This document shows, piece after piece, positions 33,014 to 36,861 of a DNA stretch of 36,861 nucleotides. The DNA comes from a virus: positions 1-36,861 of IMG/VR virus record IMGVR_UViG_3300020084_000041. One strand, written 5' to 3'. A model generated the notes under the pieces. It had not been told where the DNA came from. It saw nothing but the letters and a program-made list of their open reading frames with translations, and made no database searches. The translations under genes and the position numbers were made by a program. Each line of letters starts with the position of its first letter. The stretch's first letter is position 1.

Positions 33014-35287
33014 ATGAAGGATCTTACGGAAGCCTATAAAGAAATTTATCAGCTTGATGAAGTTAAATTTGCAAATGTTGGTGCTCTAGCATCAAATGTG
33101 ATGAGAATGCCAGGTGGTGCTACTCCTCCTAAGAAGGATGAACCAGTTGCTAAAGATACGCCTGCGCCCACTCCAGCAGCCGCTACAACGCCTGCTCCTT
33201 CAGCAATGGATCAGTGGGCAAAGGCAAATCCAAAGCTTGCTGCAGCGGCTGCTGAGAGGGCTCGTACTCGTGGTACAAGTGAGACTGATAATCCTCTCAT
33301 GAAGGATATGAGAGCTAATCTTCCAGCACCTGCAAAGGCACAGGATCCAAACTTCCAGAGCATTATGAAGTCTGGTAAGTACGGTGATCAGGGGTATCAG
33401 AGTTTAACGCAGAATCCTAATGTAAGAGCAACAGCGCCTGTCACATCACAGAACGGAAAAGCAGCACAACCCAAAGTAGCCGCATCAGCACTTCAGCAAG
33501 TCATGGCAGCAAGCCAAGCCGCAGCAGCCTCAATTAATAATGATCCAAGAGCACAAGCCTTTGATACCTCCAAGTATGGTTTCTCAGGTAAAACAACTCC
33601 AATCACACCTAGAAAGCCTCTACTTCGCACACCACTCAGAAACTCCTATGATTACGGACAGATGGACTCACAACAACTCACATCGCTTCTGAATGCTTAT
33701 AGTGAAATGTATCAAGATAATATTGAACCAGAAGGTGAACAACTTGATGAATTTTTAGGAAGAGCAATTGATGCAGCTGCTGCAAAAGTTGGGCCTGTTA
33801 TTGATAGAGGAGTCAATGCTGTATTTGGGAAACCAAAACCAAGACCAATATCATCATCTCCAACCCCAGCAACAAGACCTGTTGCACCTACACCTGCTGC
33901 CACTGCAAAACCACAACCAACTCAACAACAAGGAAATTATGGAAATGTTGGATCACTTGGAAATTTTGGTGGAAATTTAAAATATGTTGTAGATAGAGCA
34001 AAAGAAAGAAATCAAATGCTGAATCAATCTTACCAACCAGAAGGTGAACAACTTGATGAGTTTTTGTTTGGACCATCAAAAGTAACTCCAAAGGGCGGAC
34101 AATTGTCAGGTTCAAAAGCGCCTGTAGAAGTTGATAAAAAATATACTGCACAAAAACAAGGACAACTTGTAAATGTGCAGTATGATAAGGGAGGAAATAG
34201 AAAAGTAACTCCTATGTCTCCTGCTGAGAGAGGAGCTGCTGCTCTAAAACTTAGACTAAGTGGTGGTGGAGCATCTAGTCCATCAATGAATCAATATCAA
34301 ACTCAATCATTTGAACCAGAAGGTGAACAGATTGATGAGAAGTGCTGGGATGGTTATACGAAAAAAGGAATGAAGACAATGTTTGGAAAAAGATATCCAA
34401 ACTGTGTGAAGAAAAAAGCAGTAACTTCTGAGGAGGTTGAGGCTTATGATATTATTCTTGATCATATTCTCTCAGAAGGACTCGCAACAAGTGTAGAGAA
34501 TGCTGAGAAAATTATGAGCGTGATGAGTGATACCTGGATGCAGGGTATTCTTGAGGACTGGAGGGTAGGTTTGAAAATTCCCCTTGGAAGAAGCAGCAGT
34601 GGTCTTCAGGGGCCTATAGGTGTTTATGGTGGATACTCAACCCCTATTGGATCTAGTGGTACTCAAGCAGCAGTAAATGCTAATCTGGAGTATGGTGATA
34701 TTCTTAAGGCAAGAACTCCAGAAACTGCTGTAGATCAAGGACTTACAAATTTGCAGACTGGAGCACCAATTCCTAAATCAGATGTAAGAAAAGGTTTTAC
34801 AGGAGGTCTGGATGCTAAGATTTCGGGATCTCTTGGATCTGGTCAGCAGCCTGCACCAAAACCAGTAACTAAACCAGCACCAAAACCAAAACCAGAAGAC
34901 CCCAAACCAGCAACAGCAACAACTCCAGCAGCAGCACCAGCACCAGCACCAGTACCTCCGCCACAAGATGATGGCAGAAGAGTTGGATTACCTGATGATG
35001 GGCGAACTACTACATTCACACCTCAAGGTAATGATCAACTACTACATTCACACCTCAAGGTAATGATCAGGAACGTCAAGTTCGTGGTATTACAAATGCT
35101 GCTAATGGAACTGGTGATCGACAAACTGGAATGGGAGTTATCGGTCCTCAGAGTTTTGTTAGAAATAATCCCGTTATGCCTGGATACTAAACGAAATCAC
35201 GCAGGTTTGACACTCTTGCTTGGGAGATACTTCTTCTTAAACTCGTCAAAGCCTTCTGGGGGTGCTGAGGGCTTTGGTTGTGGTTGA
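33014..35287 (+). CDS. Repeat-containing prohead/core polyprotein-like gene, 3' end frameshifted
   Basis: As read, the product is 757 residues. It begins MKDLTEAYKEIYQLDEV, with L-T-E and L-D-E that fit the T4 prohead protease consensus (L/I)xE. The octapeptide PEGEQ(L/I)DE recurs, ending at residues 246, 349 and 442. Then come a Cys/Lys module (KCWDGYTKKGMKTMFGKRY, about 443-461) and a helical module with YDIILDHILSEGLATSV (L-S-E at 486-488) that I recall from other marine T4-like phage proteins. The linkers are rich in Ala, Pro, Gln and Lys, and PAPKP repeats lie near 615-660. After residue about 675 the sequence changes to an unlikely hydrophobic tail, because a 32-bp tandem duplication (35006-35069) shifts the frame. 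Without one copy the frame ends at 35190 with a 714-residue product whose tail reads QERQVRGITNAANGTGDR and ends NNPVMPGY. It is probably a head-core or internal protein precursor. Confidence 0.7.
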   Translation: MKDLTEAYKEIYQLDEVKFANVGALASNVMRMPGGATPPKKDEPVAKDTPAPTPAAATTPAPSAMDQWAKANPKLAAAAAERARTRGTSETDNPLMKDMRANLPAPAKAQDPNFQSIMKSGKYGDQGYQSLTQNPNVRATAPVTSQNGKAAQPKVAASALQQVMAASQAAAASINNDPRAQAFDTSKYGFSGKTTPITPRKPLLRTPLRNSYDYGQMDSQQLTSLLNAYSEMYQDNIEPEGEQLDEFLGRAIDAAAAKVGPVIDRGVNAVFGKPKPRPISSSPTPATRPVAPTPAATAKPQPTQQQGNYGNVGSLGNFGGNLKYVVDRAKERNQMLNQSYQPEGEQLDEFLFGPSKVTPKGGQLSGSKAPVEVDKKYTAQKQGQLVNVQYDKGGNRKVTPMSPAERGAAALKLRLSGGGASSPSMNQYQTQSFEPEGEQIDEKCWDGYTKKGMKTMFGKRYPNCVKKKAVTSEEVEAYDIILDHILSEGLATSVENAEKIMSVMSDTWMQGILEDWRVGLKIPLGRSSSGLQGPIGVYGGYSTPIGSSGTQAAVNANLEYGDILKARTPETAVDQGLTNLQTGAPIPKSDVRKGFTGGLDAKISGSLGSGQQPAPKPVTKPAPKPKPEDPKPATATTPAAAPAPAPVPPPQDDGRRVGLPDDGRTTTFTPQGNDQLLHSHLKVMIRNVKFVVLQMLLMELVIDKLEWELSVLRVLLEIIPLCLDTKRNHAGLTLLLGRYFFLNSSKPSGGAEGFGCG
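33725..34339 (+). repeat. Three copies of PEGEQ(L/I)DE coding repeat
   Basis: The copies lie at 33725-33751, 34037-34060 and 34313-34339. Each is preceded by a Tyr/Gln-rich segment (AYSEMYQDNI, NQSYQ, YQTQSF) and followed by a new domain. The DNA of the copies is nearly identical around the core, so the repeat is visible at base level. The first copy resembles the protein's own N-terminus (AYKEIYQ...LDE). Confidence 0.8.
35006..35069 (+). repeat. Exact 32-bp tandem duplication causing a frameshift
   Basis: Two perfect adjacent copies (35006-35037 and 35038-35069) start ACTACTACAT and end GTAATGATCA. The unit is not a multiple of three, so the second copy shifts the reading frame. Removing one restores a frame that ends at TAA 35188-35190, 6 bp before the convergent gene's stop. 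Confidence 0.95.
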
Positions 35288-35346
35288 GGCTTATAAGGCT
35301 GATAAGGAGATCCGCCTGACTCCATAAAGGATTGAAAGGTTTTCAT
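35197..35346 (-). CDS. Small Pro-rich protein (49 aa) with capsid-targeting-like N-terminus
   Basis: The ATG overlaps the stop of the upstream ART-like gene (TAATG), and the TGA lies 6 bp from the corrected end of the convergent gene. The product begins MKTFQSFMESGGSPYQPYKP, continues with Pro/Gln/Lys and an EGFDEFKKKYL helix, and ends SVKPA. The first residues parallel the ART-like protein (MKTYSQFLDEA) and T4 internal protein starts (MKTYQEFIAE). The P3 residue before E would be F instead of L/I, so cleavage is uncertain. Function unknown; a packaged peptide is plausible. Confidence 0.65.
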   Translation of the reverse strand: MKTFQSFMESGGSPYQPYKPQPQPKPSAPPEGFDEFKKKYLPSKSVKPA

Positions 35347-36050
35347 TAGTCTGCTAAACGTGTATTGGCAATTCCATAACCAGGAGTTCCACCAACTTGA
35401 TAACGTCCTGTAGTTCCTGATGGTGATCCAACATTACCTAAAGAACTACTCATTCCTCTGGTAGATCTAATTTCTCTTCTAATCACAGATCTATTTTGAG
35501 GTTTTTTCATTGCAGTGGAAACTCTTTGTCGCAATTCTTGTTTTTGAGTACCTTGGAAGGTTATGGCACTTTGAGGTTTATCAGTAATATCATAACGATT
35601 TGCTCCTTTTGGAGACATTTGCACTATATTAAATGTATTTCCTCCTTTTTGTGCCGTCCATTCTCCACGTTGATCTCTTTGTGCTTTAACTTTATTGTAT
35701 GTACTTGTCGGTAATCTAAATGTACGCACCGCAGGACTTTCGCCTCTTTGAGATGCTCTTTGATTTGCATACATCTGAGCAGCAGGTCTTTGTGGCGTTG
35801 TATAAACTCCAGATCCTGTCATTTGGCGAGTGACATTTATATTAGTTCTCCATCCAGATCTAGAAATTTGTTGTGATGCTGGTTGAGTTGTGCCATGGTA
35901 GAGGCGAGTAAATGATGCTGATCTTGGGGCAGTACCAGTTCTTCTTGAAACTTGCTGTTTCAATGCTTGATTACGAAAGGCAGATCGTGCTGCTGCTTTA
36001 ATTACAGATGTTGCTAATGCTTCATCAAGAAACTGTGAGTAGGTTTTCAT
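35346..36050 (-). CDS. Putative ADP-ribosyltransferase-like protein with capsid-targeting N-terminus
   Basis: The product is 234 residues. The N-terminus MKTYSQFLDE|A matches the capsid-targeting peptide of T4 internal proteins (IPI/IPIII start MKTYQEFIAE), with L-D-E as a (L/I)xE prohead protease site. Residues about 48-115 look like a DT/PARP-type ART fold: RLYHGT (H52), then an ISRSGW segment, then GSGVYTTP (Y83) with AAQMYANQ behind it, then AVRTFRLP. These correspond to motifs 1 and 2 of the H-Y-E class; the third catalytic residue is not clear (Q166 in AITFQG is a candidate). The C-terminal 70 residues are basic and Gly/Ser-rich. Such enzymes move ADP-ribose from NAD+ to a protein, nucleic acid or small molecule; the target here is unknown. 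It starts 1 bp after the upstream stop and overlaps the 49-codon gene. It could instead be an inactive ART-fold protein. Confidence 0.6.
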   Translation of the reverse strand: MKTYSQFLDEALATSVIKAAARSAFRNQALKQQVSRRTGTAPRSASFTRLYHGTTQPASQQISRSGWRTNINVTRQMTGSGVYTTPQRPAAQMYANQRASQRGESPAVRTFRLPTSTYNKVKAQRDQRGEWTAQKGGNTFNIVQMSPKGANRYDITDKPQSAITFQGTQKQELRQRVSTAMKKPQNRSVIRREIRSTRGMSSSLGNVGSPSGTTGRYQVGGTPGYGIANTRLAD

Positions 36051-36051
36051 T

Positions 36052-36861
36052 TTACTTCTTAGGTTTGTTTAAGGCAGAATATGCAGCAATACCTGCACCT
36101 ACAAGACCTGCAGCAAGACCAGCACGACCGCCTCTGATATTAATTTTGGGTAGCTTAGGTACTGTGAGAGCTGGGGCTTTTGGTAGTGATGGTGACTGTA
36201 CTCTTGGAGTTGTTTGTAGTGCCTGAGTGGCTTGTCTTAAAGAAGGTCTAGAAGGTTTTGCTGGAGCAATCGTTCTTCTGTCCCCAAATCCTCTCTCCTT
36301 TGCTGCCCAGTATCCTGCAGGTTTGTGAGGTGGTCTGGTAACTTTGTCTAATTCTCGTCTATTGTATACCCACTCTGGATCTAAGTTACCTGAGAGTGGA
36401 GTAATACGCTGAGCACCCCTTGCGGCTTGTCTTGATGATGGTGGACGATTCACAGCAGCATACTGTCTTCCCTGCATTCCAGTTTTTCCAAAACCTGCAA
36501 CCTTTGAGTATAACTTAGAGCGAGTATTTCTCTCACTCGTATCATTACTAATTGGAAAATTAGTTAAAACAACATTACTTGGAATACGTGGAGCAACCTG
36601 ATTCTTCCACATATCTGCAACACTTCTTACAATTGATCGAGCTTCTCCAGGATTATGCTTTTTCTTGCCTGACAAATTATACCACTCAACATCATAAACA
36701 GGTTTTCTACCTGGGGCAATTTGATCCTTCTGACGAATTTTCATTTCAAGATCATTCTTCGTATCACGCACTCTCATGCCATAATCTGTATCTGTTTCTA
36801 TATCATAACGACCACTCTTATCAGGTCTTGAATCAAAATATGGATTATCAGCACCACGACT
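36052..36861 (-). CDS. Basic hypothetical protein, 5' end beyond window
   Basis: The first ATG in the window (36777) is probably not the start: the same frame is open without a stop for 28 more codons to the right edge, encoding a natural-looking SRGADNPYFDSRPDKSGRYD followed by IETDTDYG. At least 269 residues are therefore visible. The visible part includes PVYDVEWYNLSGKKKHNPGEA, then SIVRSVADMWKNQVAP and NTRSKLYSKVAGFGKTGMQG, a Pro/Arg/Gln-rich linker, and a C-terminal Gly/Ala-rich segment RAGLAAGLVGAGIAAYSALN with a KPKK end, like a glycine zipper or short membrane segment. The R-S-K-L-Y...GFG piece recalls the end of GNAT acetyltransferases, but this is weak. It is the first visible gene of the presumed packaged-protein cluster. 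Confidence 0.65.
   Translation of the reverse strand, partial: SRGADNPYFDSRPDKSGRYDIETDTDYGMRVRDTKNDLEMKIRQKDQIAPGRKPVYDVEWYNLSGKKKHNPGEARSIVRSVADMWKNQVAPRIPSNVVLTNFPISNDTSERNTRSKLYSKVAGFGKTGMQGRQYAAVNRPPSSRQAARGAQRITPLSGNLDPEWVYNRRELDKVTRPPHKPAGYWAAKERGFGDRRTIAPAKPSRPSLRQATQALQTTPRVQSPSLPKAPALTVPKLPKINIRGGRAGLAAGLVGAGIAAYSALNKPKK

Noticed and set aside
35070-35287. Hydrophobic C-terminal tail of the polyprotein-like gene as a membrane domain
   Set aside because: It is produced by the 32-bp duplication frameshift and overlaps the convergent gene antisense; the alternative frame is more natural.
36100-36600. GNAT acetyltransferase call for the right edge gene
   Set aside because: Only an RSKLYSKVAGFG-like fragment resembles the family end; no acetyl-CoA binding loop (Q/RxxGxG/A) is visible.

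Overview
The window looks like part of the virion-structure region of a T4-like (Straboviridae/Kyanoviridae-type) marine myovirus, most like phages of picocyanobacteria (Synechococcus/Prochlorococcus) or SAR11. The evidence is an AT-rich genome, T4-type late promoters (TATAAATA), T4 neck and baseplate homologues in order (gp25, gp6, gp7-like, gp8, gp13, gp14, gp15, gp16), and giant accessory baseplate genes with GxGY-type beta repeats. No host-derived marker gene such as psbA is present, so the host remains an inference. All functional calls come from reading the translations; no database search was run.

Layout from right to left, which is the direction of most transcription (minus strand). 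(1) 36861-35197: three tightly packed minus-strand genes. The first is cut by the window edge, the second encodes an apparent H-Y-type ADP-ribosyltransferase-like protein, and the third is a 49-codon ORF. The second and third start with MKT-type N-termini that resemble T4 capsid-targeting peptides. (2) 33014-35190/35287: one plus-strand gene under its own exact late promoter, converging on group 1. It encodes a low-complexity protein with a repeated PEGEQ(L/I)DE motif that fits the T4 prohead protease consensus (L/I)xE. Its 3' end carries an exact 32-bp tandem duplication that shifts the frame. (3) 32923-31178: a glycosyltransferase-like gene and four small overlapping or closely spaced genes, read leftward from a sigma70-like promoter. 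(4) 31145-7076: the baseplate block gp25, gp6, a 4117-residue gp7-like protein, gp8 and a 2584-residue DUF4815-type protein. (5) 7074-4995: two small coiled-coil ORFs and two fibre- or Ig-like structural genes. (6) 4998-1515: neck and tail-completion genes gp13, gp14 and gp15, and the small terminase gp16. (7) 1510-1: a long Cys- and Lys-rich multidomain ORF running off the left edge, in the place where gp17 (large terminase) would usually follow gp16.

The genes would act together late in infection. gp25, gp6, the gp7-like protein and gp8 build the baseplate wedges, and the DUF4815, Ig-like and fibre-like proteins probably decorate or extend the baseplate. gp13, gp14 and gp15 join head to tail, and gp16 starts DNA packaging. 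The right-hand cluster is the most unusual part. Its N-termini and cleavage-like motifs suggest a set of proteins loaded into the prohead, matured by the gp21-type protease and possibly injected with the DNA, including a putative ADP-ribosyltransferase analogous in role to T4 Alt. There is no gene-free stretch longer than 300 bases; the largest gap is the 90-bp divergent promoter region at 32924-33013. I saw no tRNA, CRISPR array or insertion sequence.
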